Source: Cochliopodium minus (lineage: Eukaryota; Discosea; Himatismenida; Cochliopodiidae). Taken from it: DNA of 17,803 nt. The stretch is taken from positions 1 to 17,803 of the forward strand of contig JAMYWO010000123.1 in the NCBI GenBank assembly GCA_024220525.1, in the 5' to 3' direction. Shown here in pieces: positions 10,101-17,803 of the stretch. A program made the translations under genes and the position numbers. The notes beneath the pieces were generated by a model that saw only the letters and a list, made by a program, of their open reading frames with translations, was not told the origin of the DNA and made no database searches. Position 1 is the first letter of the stretch. Each line of letters begins with the position of its first letter.

Positions 10101-10343
10101 TTTTTCAAACAAATTAATTTTTTTTTAAAATAAAAAAGTGAGTTCTTTAAACATGCAGAAGTGGAACACATTTTCGTCTGCAAATGGAAGTGTGGCTTTA
10201 AGGAAAACAAAAAGAATCTTGTTCTTCTTCATGAGTTCAGGTGCGAATTGTTTTTGGAGCACCAGAAAAAAGAAAAGGAAAATTTTTTCAATTCCCTCCA
10301 AAGCACTTTCCAAGATTTGATAGATATCATTGAAAAGAAATAA
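7191..10343 (+). CDS. RCC1-repeat protein with coiled coil, RING-like and TRAF-like zinc domains
   Basis: Thirteen exons give 690 codons: 7191-7242, 7292-7444, 7507-7530, 7745-7870, 7972-8100, 8201-8353, 8460-8624, 8675-8821, 8883-9031, 9095-9124, 9198-9467, 9601-10067 and 10139-10343 (TAA). Seven RCC1-type blades fill residues about 10-366, shown by repeated VYSFGYNSRGQCG, LYGCGINDYGQLG, IYWSGFWSG, VWVMGSNQSGECG, NCFGYNGHGQLG, VYSSGCNEYGELC and IFVSGRGEYGRLG. Residues 367-466 are an unassigned linker, 467-515 a charged coiled coil. Then comes a Cys-rich domain (C552-x2-C555-x9-C565-x2-C568-x3-CC-x2-CC ... C586-x3-C590), like a RING/TRAF RING. A last TRAF-type finger follows (C636-x3-C640-x12-H653-x3-C657). 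The introns between RCC1 units are all phase 1. The likely role is ubiquitin ligase or scaffold, with the propeller binding a partner; no specific orthologue is recognised. Confidence 0.9.
8166..8193. repeat. Heptanucleotide tandem repeat (ATTTTTT)4
   Basis: Four exact copies of the unit seen at 2-71, six bases before the TTAG acceptor that ends the intron 8101-8200. It acts as the pyrimidine tract of that intron. Confidence 0.85.
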
Positions 10344-10420
10344 CAAAACATTTCAAGAATGAAATTAAATCTTTTATTTTATCTGGAGTATTTTATTCTA
10401 TCTTCTTTTATCAATTTTAA

Positions 10421-11278
10421 TCAATCAGAATTTTTTTTCTTCACTTCTCTTTTCTTCTTTCGTGTTGGATTCTTTTCCTTTTTCGAATGATTTGTATCAA
10501 CTACATCTTTATCTTGATTATCCATCAATTTATATCCTCCATCTTCATTTACATCTTGATTATTTGCAATATTAATTGTATTATCTGTATTATTGCTTTT
10601 ATTTTCTTGATTTTCTTCTTCTATCAATTTATATCCTCCATCTTCATTTTGAGCCTCTATTTCTTTTTTGACCACTTTGATCTGAGATATCTTGCTCAGC
10701 AAGTTTGCAAATGGATTCAATGCTTCTTTATTTACTTGTGGATTTGTAATATAACTTTTATCTTTTGGTTGATTCAATTCTTCTTCATTTTCTATTATCT
10801 TATATGGCTTATATCCTTCATCTGTCACAATCACCTCTTTTTTCTCGATTATAGGTGATTTATTTTGATTATCCACAAAGATAGGGGTGGCTATATTTGG
10901 ATTAACTTTCACTATCCCATCTTTTTTTTCTTCCACAGATAATTCATTCAAATTTGGAATTGAAATAATTGATTTCCTTCTTTCGTTCGGAGTAACCATG
11001 GATAACATGGTGGATAATCTTCTTTCATATTGAAATTTTTGGGGCATATCTTTCAGAGATTTCTTTTTCTTTTTTAAAGCTTTTTCAAAAATTTCTGTAT
11101 TATGTTCTTCTGATGAAAATAAGCTATCCAATGTCTCAATAAGCTCATTTATTGTTTCCAAATTATTATTATTATGGTCTGTAAGGAATATTCCACTTGA
11201 TGAATACCTTGTAAGTATTTTAGATATTGCAGTGGAACATCCAATCAATTTAGGAACTAATTTCTCTTCTTGCATCAT
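10421..11278 (-). CDS. Uncharacterised intronless protein with repeated EDGGYKL motif
   Basis: A single open frame of 285 codons plus stop, starting at one of two adjacent ATG codons (11278 or 11275, reading leftward). The N-terminal about 60 residues look folded (VPKLIGCSTAISKIL); the rest is polar and probably disordered. Two Arg-Arg-x-Ser sites (residues 86-89 and 100-103) fit the basophilic kinase consensus. The segment NEDGGYKL occurs at 211-218 and 244-251, with a weaker relative DEGYKPYKII at 153-162. The tail (266-283) is rich in Lys and Arg and could be a nuclear localisation signal. It converges with the RCC1-like gene (77 bases between stops) and diverges from the ankyrin gene. I do not recognise a family. 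Its reality rests on length, codon composition and a strand-specific protein-like sequence; a shorter opposite-strand frame (10487-10858) reads as hydrophobic junk. Confidence 0.78.
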   Translation of the reverse strand: MMQEEKLVPKLIGCSTAISKILTRYSSSGIFLTDHNNNNLETINELIETLDSLFSSEEHNTEIFEKALKKKKKSLKDMPQKFQYERRLSTMLSMVTPNERRKSIISIPNLNELSVEEKKDGIVKVNPNIATPIFVDNQNKSPIIEKKEVIVTDEGYKPYKIIENEEELNQPKDKSYITNPQVNKEALNPFANLLSKISQIKVVKKEIEAQNEDGGYKLIEEENQENKSNNTDNTINIANNQDVNEDGGYKLMDNQDKDVVDTNHSKKEKNPTRKKKREVKKKNSD

Positions 11279-11483
11279 TTATTGAAAATTGTTCCCTTTT
11301 TTTTTTTATTTTTTTATCTATTGTTTCCAAATTCTTTTCAAAACAAAGAAATGCTTTCGATCAACTCTTATTTGAAATTAAAGATAGGTGATGTTGATTT
11401 ATTTTTGATGAATTCAAATATTTATTGTGAAAAATAAAAAAAAATTTATTATCAACCATTTGGGAGATATTTAACGAATTTGA

Positions 11484-12992
11484 ATGATAAAGGATGAAAA
11501 GAATGATAAATATTCAGAGAGAATGTTCAAATCAATTAATAATATTAAGAAAATATCCAAATTGATTGAAAAAAAAGCAAATCCAAATTACAAACAATAT
11601 GGAAAAGCAATTTTGCATAAAATATCTATGGATAAAGAACCAAACATTCAAGTGATAGAAATTCTTGTCAATTCAAAAGCTGATATAAATTTATTTGGTA
11701 AAAAAATTATAAAATTATAAAAATTATTGAAGATTTAGATTGAAAGTTGATATTTAGATTCATTTGATTCAAGAAAGGCAGTTATATTTAGTAGAAAGAA
11801 AACCACGATCAAAGATAAGAGAATTGGATTTGAAACAACACCTTTAATATTCCTATGTGGAAATGAAAACATCAAAAAAGAGATATTATTAAAGTATATA
11901 GAATTAAAAGCAAATGTAAATCAATCTAATTTCGATGGAGAATCTCCCCTTATAAAATTATTGTCAAATAAAAATACAAATAGAGAATTGATTTCTATTT
12001 TGTTGGATAATGGAGCATTAGTTAATTCAATGAATAAATTTGGAAGAACACCAATTATGAATGCATATCAATTTGGTTTAAATAGAGAAATAATCGATTT
12101 ACTTCTAAATAAGGGAGCAGATCTGAATGCATTGGATAAATTTAACAATAATATTCTCCAAATTGCAATTAATCTAAACAATATTCCTTTTGATAAAATA
12201 AAAGATATGAATTTGAAAAATGTTAATGGACTGAATGCTTTACATTCTTCCATACTTGATAAAAGTGTAGAGAAACTAATAATCCTGTTGAAGAATGGAT
12301 CTGATCCTAATTTTAAAGCATCTTTAGCGGAAAATACTATTCAATTAACTCCTTTGCATTACGCATTTTTTGCATGTGAATCTTCTAGCCTTAAAGTAAC
12401 ATTAGAAATAACAAAATTGTTGATGGATGGAAAGGCAGATGTAAATATGATAGATTCTTTATATAAGAAAAGGGTATTAACTTTTTAAAAAATCTTCTTA
12501 ACATTATTAATTAATTTTATTAAAAAAAAAAAAAAGACTCCATTAATGTTAGCTTTAGAAAATATCGAATTTCATCCCCTCATTTTTGATGTTTTTAAAT
12601 TATTTTTCGAAAATGGTTATGATCTAGCCAAACCAAATTCTAAAAGAGAAAATTTATTTCATGTTAGTTGCATTCATAAAGTTATCAATTATGAATTGTG
12701 TGAATTGTTTCTTATTCATGGTGGAGATCCATTTATCGCAACTCCTGTTGGTCTTTCTGTTCAATCCTTTTTAGAAGAAAACCAAAAAGATTGTTTGAAA
12801 TTAACAAAGTTGTTTGAAGAAAAGGGTACCTTATGGTCAAAGGAAATTCATTTTAAGTTTTCACTTTTGTTTAGGAGGAACGTTTATCTTTTCTTGTTAT
12901 GTTTGAATTCTTTCAAAAAAAGATGCTTCATCATTCCAAAACCTATAATATCAATGATTATTGAAAATGTATCAATTATCAATAACACTTGA
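11484..12992 (+). CDS. Ankyrin-repeat protein with C-terminal adaptor-like box
   Basis: Three exons, 11484-11697, 11758-12473 and 12537-12992 (TGA), give 462 codons. Introns 11698-11757 (phase 1) and 12474-12536 (phase 0) are GT-AG. Ankyrin features recur: ILVNSKADINLF, ETTPLIFLC, YIELKANVNQSNFDGESPL, LLDNGALVNSMNKFGRTPI, LLLNKGADLNALDKFNNN, GLNALHSS, LLKNGSDPNFK, TPLHYAFF, LLMDGKADVNMID, TPLMLALEN and LFLIHGGDP. This makes about eight to nine units covering nearly the whole protein, some with long inserts. The C-terminus reads W-SKEIHFKF-SLLFRR-NVYLFLLC, then IPKPIISMII, the same tail type as the kelch and G-alpha-like proteins. An upstream ATG at 11351 opens a short frame that cannot be spliced in convincingly. 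It is probably a protein-interaction adaptor; the partners are unknown. Confidence 0.87.
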
Positions 12993-13098
12993 TCTCCAAT
13001 ATTTTGTAAATTTGTTAATCTTGAATAGAAAAGTAATTAAATTTTCAAAAAAGAAAAAATAAATAAAAAAAATTGTTCAATATTCAAATAAATAAGAG

Positions 13099-14097
13099 AT
13101 GGCAGAACGTAAAGTATTGAATAAATATTATCCTCCAGATTTCGATCCAGAAGATTTGCCAAGAAATAAAAGAGATAAATTCCATACTTCAAAAGTGAGA
13201 ATGATGTTGCCAATGTCAGTCAGATGTAACACATGTGGAGAATATTTATACAGAGGAAAGAAATTTAACAGCATAAAGGAGAATGTGTTGGATGAAGAAT
13301 ATTTGGGAATAAGGATCTATCGTTTCTTCATGAGATGTACAAGATGTTCTTCTGAATTCACAATAAAAACAGATCCAAAGAATAGTGATTATGTAGCAGA
13401 GAATAATTGCTGCAGAAATTTTGAGCCATGGAGACAACAGAATGAAGAAATAGAGAAATTGGAGAAGGAGAAGATAGAGGAAGAAGGTGATGCGATGAAA
13501 AGATTGGAGAATAGAACGATGGAATCAAAGATTGAGATGGATATTTTGGATGGCCTTGATCATATCAAGAACCTTAATTCCAAACATGTTAATATCTCCT
13601 ATGAAAAGATTTTTGAAGAGAGAAACAAGAAGATACAGGAAGAGGAAGAGGAGATGATCAAGAATGTAGTATTCCAGAATAATAATTTCATCAGGAGATT
13701 GAAGGAGGAGGATGAGGATTTAAAGCAAAATAATAATATCAATCACAATGAAAATGATTACATTAAAAATAATATAACTGATAAAATATCATCCACAAAC
13801 GATAATCCACAAAAATCATCTAATCCAACAAAAAAGAATGATATCATCCTCAAGATTAATCCTGTTCCAAAAAAGAAATTGGGTGAATTGATCTCTCCAA
13901 CACCTCAAATCACTGTAAAGAAGAAGCGTAAGGTGGATGAGAAAGATACATCCCAACAAGATAAGCGAGAGGAGGAATCTCTTTATGATTTATTGCAGAA
14001 ACCCAAACCAAAGAAGGTCGAAATCAAAAAGATTGATGTGAAGAAGATCCCTCCTAAAAAAAATAACGATTCTCTTGGATCTTTGTTTAATTATTAA
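13099..14097 (+). CDS. YJU2: Pre-mRNA splicing factor YJU2 (CCDC94/Cwc16 family)
   Basis: One uninterrupted frame of 332 codons plus stop. The N-terminus MAERKVLNKYYPPDFDPEDL is the YJU2 hallmark, followed by the zinc-binding pairs C43-x2-C46 (in RCNTCGEYLYRGKKFN) and C80-x2-C83 (in RCTRCSSEFTIKTDP) and the conserved YLGIRIYRF and NFEPW regions. The second half is a charged, probably coiled and disordered tail with many Lys/Glu, ending in basic stretches. In yeast and animals YJU2 joins the spliceosome after Prp2 action and promotes the first transesterification step in the nucleus. The paralogue YJU2B/CCDC130 begins differently, which favours true YJU2. It is intronless although its neighbours are full of introns. 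The start is set by the conserved N-terminus, and the leader is A-rich (AATAAGAG before ATG). Confidence 0.96.
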   Translation: MAERKVLNKYYPPDFDPEDLPRNKRDKFHTSKVRMMLPMSVRCNTCGEYLYRGKKFNSIKENVLDEEYLGIRIYRFFMRCTRCSSEFTIKTDPKNSDYVAENNCCRNFEPWRQQNEEIEKLEKEKIEEEGDAMKRLENRTMESKIEMDILDGLDHIKNLNSKHVNISYEKIFEERNKKIQEEEEEMIKNVVFQNNNFIRRLKEEDEDLKQNNNINHNENDYIKNNITDKISSTNDNPQKSSNPTKKNDIILKINPVPKKKLGELISPTPQITVKKKRKVDEKDTSQQDKREEESLYDLLQKPKPKKVEIKKIDVKKIPPKKNNDSLGSLFNY

Positions 14098-14184
14098 AAT
14101 AAATATTTGGTTATTTGTATTTAAATTCTTTTATTTCACCTAATTTTGATTTTTTATCTCTTCAATTTTGATATAAATAAAAAA

Positions 14185-16449
14185 ATGGATTGGGATTTCT
14201 TAAAGCAAGTATTTATAGCCAATAAGAAACTCATTTATTCTTTCTTGAAAGAAAATAATCAAGAAATTCATTCCTTTAACTATCAATCCAAGAGTTATGG
14301 TGGTGCAAGGTAAGTTTATTCAAATAATTAAGAATCCTATTTTATAAATTTATAAAATCAAGGATGATATTGGATAAGGTGATGATATATTGTGATCCTA
14401 TCACTGTATATGTTTCCAATAGAGTATGTAAATTATGGAATAAGATAATAAATGAAGAGAAGATATGGGAATTAATTGCATTCAACTATTTTGGTGTATA
14501 TGAGAAGCCTATTGTTTTCCAATCTTGGAAATTCTTTTGCTTATTTACTCATATGACAGAAATAATTGTAAAATTAAATTTATTAAAATTCTTTTATAGG
14601 ATAATTTGAAATAAATAGGTTCCTTCCAAAAATCCATCCAAAATCATTGAGTATTGCATAATTCATGATTATGAAAAAGTTTTATCGAGAATTTTCTCCT
14701 CCAAAAAACAGAATGAACATTTCAACAAGCCAATAAAGGATTTGTGGAGATTAGTAGAAATGTCTAAATACAAAAACAGAGTTTCTGTTACAAATTTGTT
14801 GTGCAACAGATTTAAAAAAAAATCATCAAAATGTAAAGTGCAAACTGAGAATCTTTATGATGTATTTCACTTTGATGAACACAAATATGTAAATAATCAT
14901 TTTTTTAATATGTAAACAATCATTATAATAAACAAATTTATTATTTTTTTTTTTTTTTAAAATAGACAATTATACAACCTGGTGTCCCAACATTGGAAGA
15001 TATTTTTAATGAGGCAAATAAAAAGAAATTTTTGAGTGCAATTAAAAACTCGAGAGATCTTGAAGTTTCACAGGAAATAATTGAAAACATAGAAAATGGG
15101 TAAAACTTATTTTAATTTTTTTGTTCTTGTTTGCTATAATTAAATATAGGGGGTACTATGGTTTATTGGACGCAGTTGAAGATATTGGTATAGTAAGTGA
15201 AGGAAAGTTTAATTGGGGTTCTGATGTTCAAAAGACTTTTTGGGATTTTACTTTTGAAAGAGTTGGAGTTAACGAAGAAAATCTTTGTCTCACAAAGCAT
15301 GATTTTCTTTTCAACCTCTGTTTGGACAGCGATTTTAGGAAGAAATATGGAAACGTGTTTTGGAGTACTTTGACCTATCTCTTCAAGAAAATTATTCATT
15401 TATTTGATATCTTTTATCAAATCTACCAATGCAAGAAAATAGATATCGAAGAAACAATCAAAAACGGAGTATTTGATTTATTAATTATGGGATTAGAAAA
15501 TGGATGTTTAGTTGACATTTTAAAATTGAACAGCGTGATGAAAAAGAATGCAACAAAATTTTGTTGTAGAATCGGAGAAAAACATTCTTTGGAATTAACA
15601 AACAAAATAGATCAGTTTCTTTCCTCGAAAATAGAAATAGAATTGGTAAAGGTAAAATCTAAAGAGAAAATAAATTTCATCAAAAACTACAAAATTGAAG
15701 ATATTCTCACAGGACAATTCGATTTGTTGGAACTCGACCCTAAAGTATTATCACAAAATCTTTATTTACTTAATAAAGTTTTGTTAAACAACATCACTCC
15801 ATTTGAAATTTCTTTTTACAACGAAGCAGAAAGCAAAAGTAGGAAAATGTTTGCTCCGAATTTGATGACAACAATGGATTCTTTCAACAAATTGTATGAA
15901 TTTATTGTTTGGTCTATATTAAAAGAAAAGAAGATTGATCCAAGGGTAAAAAGGATCAATTTTTGGATCAAAACTCTTGAACACAGCAAAAAGCTGGGTG
16001 ATTATAATGGGTACATGGCGATTAGTTCGGCTCTATCAAATTCGTGTATTGCAAGATTAAAACAAACATTTGCTAAATTAAATAACAAATACCTAAATTC
16101 TAACGAAGAGTTTTACAACATTTTGTTACGATATGAAACTCAAAAAGAATTGATTTCCGAAAATGAAAGTTCAGTCAAGTTTCTTGGTGCTTATCTTACA
16201 AACTTATCTTTTATTCTTTCAACAAATAATTTGAAAAACAATCAAAATGGATTTTATTTGGATACTTTATGTAGATTGTCAAAGTTTAATGAATCTTTTT
16301 TTGTCTCCAACAAAGTTCTTCATTTACCATTGACTTGCATCTCCATAGTTGATCATCTATATCACATACTTGGATCATTCAAATATGGAAGAGATTTCGA
16401 AAATTATCATTTCTCTTCTTCATTGCAAATAGAATCTAGTGGGAATTAA
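14185..16449 (+). CDS. F-box protein with C-terminal RasGEF (CDC25) domain
   Basis: Five exons, 14185-14309, 14363-14567, 14619-14888, 14966-15099 and 15150-16449 (TAA), give 678 codons. Residues about 43-90 form an F-box-like unit (ILDKVMIYCDPITVYVSNRVCKLWNKI... EEKIWELI, then SWKFF). The middle, about 100-430, is helical and not assigned. Residues about 435-650 match the CDC25 homology domain: FDLLELDPKVLSQNLYLL, APNLMTTMDSFNKLYEFIVW, RVKRINFWIK, GDYNGYMAISSALSNSCIARLKQTF and FLGAYLTNLSFI. Such domains load GTP on Ras at membranes. Two positions differ from the usual sequence: the Pro before FLG is Lys, and the TDL after it is TNL, so activity is likely but not assured. The F-box would link it to an SCF ubiquitin ligase through Skp1, perhaps controlling its own turnover or that of a Ras regulator. 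The F-box call is less certain than the RasGEF call. Confidence 0.88.
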
Positions 16450-16769
16450 ATGGTGAAGAAGAATTAAATTTTATTTTTGAATTATAATGTTATTTAATAA
16501 TTTTTTAATGAAGAATTTTATAAAAACGACTTTTGATTAAAATTTTTATTTTTTAATTAAATAAAGAGTTAAATTTTATGAAATATTTTCAATATTGATG
16601 GAATGGTTAGGTAGATTATAAATTTTAATGTAATCATCAAAATATTTTTTTTTAAAATACTTAACTTTTTAATAATTTAATTGTAAATAGTTTTTAATTT
16701 TTATATTCAATATTAACACAATTTTTTGATTAATAATTTTATTAGTTTATAAAAAATTGTAATTTAAAA
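16450..16769. other. Intergenic region without recognisable gene
   Basis: AT-rich sequence between the RasGEF gene and tRNA-Ser. I see no open frame, repeat or motif; it should contain the polyadenylation signals of the RasGEF gene. Confidence 0.6.
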
Positions 16770-16851
16770 GCAACGTTGCCAGAGCGGTTAATGGGACAGA
16801 CTTGAAATCTGTTGGGGGTAACCCCGCGTAGGTTCAAATCCTGCACGTTGC
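16770..16851 (+). tRNA. tRNA-Ser (anticodon UGA)
   Basis: 82 bases, no intron. The acceptor stem GCAACGT/ACGTTGC pairs fully. The anticodon stem ACAGA/TCTGT (16796-16800 with 16808-16812) encloses CTTGAAA, with TGA at 16803-16805, reading serine UCA codons. The long variable arm GGGGGTAACCCC is typical of class II tRNAs. The T arm GTAGG-TTCAAAT-CCTGC contains the B box GGTTCAAATCC; the A-box region is TGCCAGAGCGG. CCA is not encoded. The base after the stem (discriminator) is T rather than the G usual for eukaryotic tRNA-Ser. A long T run follows, as for RNA polymerase III. Confidence 0.95.
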
Positions 16852-16858
16852 TGACTAA

Positions 16859-16873
16859 TTTTTTTTTTTTTAA
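16859..16873 (+). terminator. RNA polymerase III terminator of tRNA-Ser
   Basis: A run of 15 T begins eight bases after the tRNA 3' end, far longer than the four or more T needed for Pol III termination. Confidence 0.8.
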
Positions 16874-17209
16874 AGAACATAAATTATAATTCTTTTTTTT
16901 TACAATTCTGCTTTTAAAGATTAACTAAAAGCTTTTTGTATCAATAATTTTTGAATTCATTAAATTTTGAATAGTTTGAAAATTAAAATTAAAAAATTTG
17001 TAAAATCAAAAAATTCTTCTTGATTTCATTAGGGTATAGTCCTCTTTCTAAACCTCTGTTACTTGTGTTTCATTTATTATATAAAATTACTAATTTAAAA
17101 GATTTAATCAAAATTAAATTATTTTTTATTTTTCAAAATTTTGATTTTATTTTTTTTTTTGATTTTGCAAAAATAAAATAAGTTGAAAAATGATGTATGT
17201 AAAATAAAT
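16874..17209. other. Intergenic region between the two tRNA-type loci
   Basis: About 335 bases of AT-rich sequence with A and T tracts. No open frame or structured element was found. Confidence 0.5.
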
Positions 17210-17277
17210 CTCCCTACTGGGACTCGAACCCGGTAGAAACCAGGTGTGATGTAGGAGGCCACCTACACCATAGAGGA
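17210..17277 (-). pseudogene. Degenerate tRNA-like sequence
   Basis: On the minus strand this contains a box-A-like TGGTGTAGGTGG (17259-17270), a perfect B box GGTTCGAGTCC (17220-17230), a T arm CCGGG-TTCGAGT-CCCAG with one C-A mismatch, and an acceptor-like pairing TCCTCTA/TAGGGAG with one C-A mismatch and two G-T pairs. Only about 15 bases separate the D-arm-like part from the T stem, about eight fewer than a full anticodon arm plus variable loop need, so no anticodon can be assigned. It is probably a tRNA pseudogene or tRNA-derived repeat. A functional unusual tRNA is less likely. Confidence 0.5.
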
Positions 17278-17375
17278 TACTTTTCGAATATATATAATTT
17301 CAAATTGTTAAAACTCCTCTGGAAATATAGATTGTTGAAATTTGGTATAAATTATAATGGTTTTGCTATTTGTTA

Positions 17376-17508
17376 AAGATAAAATATCTTGAATGAAAAT
17401 ATGTTTAGTAAATATATCAAAGAATGGATCAATCAATCCATATACAATGATAATATGATTATATTATATATATCATATGAAATATCAAATTGATCAAATA
17501 TTGCGCAA
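17376..17508 (-). repeat. Dispersed repeat, copy 2 (inverted relative to copy 1)
   Basis: Read on the minus strand, it is collinear with 1931-2050. The best anchor is ATATTATCATTGTATATG (complement of 17439-17456) against AATTATCATTTGTATATG at 1991-2008. TTTACTAA and ATTTTCATTC follow in the same order. It lies in an intergenic stretch between the tRNA-like sequence and the last gene. No coding capacity is seen. Confidence 0.6.
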
Positions 17509-17619
17509 ATTATTTTGCAAAAACAATTCATTTTTTTGATAATAAAAACTTAATATTAATTGATTATTCTTTTATTGCCAAAAAGATTAAGTGAATTGTT
17601 AAATTAAAAAGAAAAAAAA

Positions 17620-17803
17620 ATGGCCGTTATTTTTTATAGTGGAAAGATAAAGAGGTGGAATGATTCTCAAATTGAAAGATACAAGGTATACAATCAATAT
17701 TTAATTCTATATTTCTCTTCAATTTTATTTTATTATTTAGATATGTGGAGATTAGAAGGAATTATAATCTGATAATCTATGTTTATTGATATACAAGGTA
17801 TAT
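17620..17803 (+). CDS. Start of an unidentified gene, cut by the window end
   Basis: An ATG at 17620 after an A-rich leader opens MAVIFYSGKIKRWNDSQIER, followed by YK, and exon 1 ends at a GTATAC donor at 17686. The A-rich leader and donor resemble other genes here. The next acceptor is unclear. TTTAG at about 17740 leads to a stop in phase 0; a later GGAG at about 17750 would give IRRNYNLIIYVY and then a stop. A further donor-like AAGGTATAT lies at the window edge. The family is not recognised, and the annotation beyond exon 1 is not supported. Confidence 0.4.

Noticed and set aside
10487-10858. Opposite-strand frame of 123 codons over the orphan gene
   Set aside because: It reads as repeated hydrophobic Ile/Phe/Leu with no protein-like pattern and is the complement of the Glu/Asn/Lys-rich gene.
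11351-11440. Upstream ATG (MLSINSYLKLKI) as a first exon of the ankyrin gene
   Set aside because: No splice combination joins it to the 11484 exon without a stop. The ATG at 11484 gives a full ankyrin protein.
17440-17520. AT-rich inverted repeats read as an origin or attachment site
   Set aside because: The sequence is better explained as part of the dispersed repeat; palindromes are expected by chance in such AT-rich DNA.
1-17803. CRISPR array, prophage or bacterial operon
   Set aside because: Spliceosomal introns, eukaryotic families and class II tRNA features exclude a prokaryotic or phage setting.

Overview
The window is nuclear DNA of an AT-rich, intron-dense unicellular eukaryote. 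Non-coding stretches are long A and T tracts, exons are visibly richer in G and C, the standard genetic code fits (TAA and TGA both end genes), and 36 complete introns can be placed by keeping the frame and the protein family intact. The gene content is Ras and heterotrimeric-G-protein signalling, kelch, RCC1 and ankyrin proteins, F-box and RING-like modules, and an intracellular-type serpin. This fits a free-living amoeboid protist (amoebozoan, heterolobosean or anaeramoebid grade). The exact lineage cannot be fixed from the sequence alone.

Layout: 2-71 a heptanucleotide repeat; 88-1504 (+) the 3' part of an unrecognised helical protein; 1681-3975 (+) a kelch beta-propeller protein with 11 exons; 4191-5575 (+) a divergent G-alpha-like protein with one apparent frameshift; 5617-6839 (-) a serpin whose 5' end is unresolved; 7191-10343 (+) a 13-exon RCC1-repeat protein ending in a coiled coil, a RING-like and a TRAF-like zinc domain; 10421-11278 (-) an intronless low-complexity protein; 11484-12992 (+) an ankyrin-repeat protein; 13099-14097 (+) the splicing factor YJU2, intronless; 14185-16449 (+) an F-box/RasGEF fusion; 16770-16851 (+) tRNA-Ser(UGA); 17210-17277 (-) a damaged tRNA-like sequence; 17620-17803 (+) the start of an unidentified gene.

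The genes are separate eukaryotic transcription units. Two gene pairs converge with very short gaps (41 and 77 bases) and two diverge over about 200-350 bases. The clearest link is structural: the kelch, G-alpha-like and ankyrin proteins end in what looks like the same C-terminal segment of about 50 residues (W, then an aromatic/Phe stretch, V-x2-LLL, then a Pro-Lys-x-Ile box), which resembles F-box/SOCS-type adaptor tails. With the F-box of the RasGEF protein and the RING-like domain of the RCC1 protein, this suggests a family of ubiquitin-ligase adaptors built on different binding domains.

Other points of interest are two GC-AG introns, a nearly even split between AAG/GAG and YAG 3' splice sites, RCC1 exons that match single repeats, a serpin with a strongly acidic reactive loop, and an inverted dispersed repeat with copies 15 kb apart.
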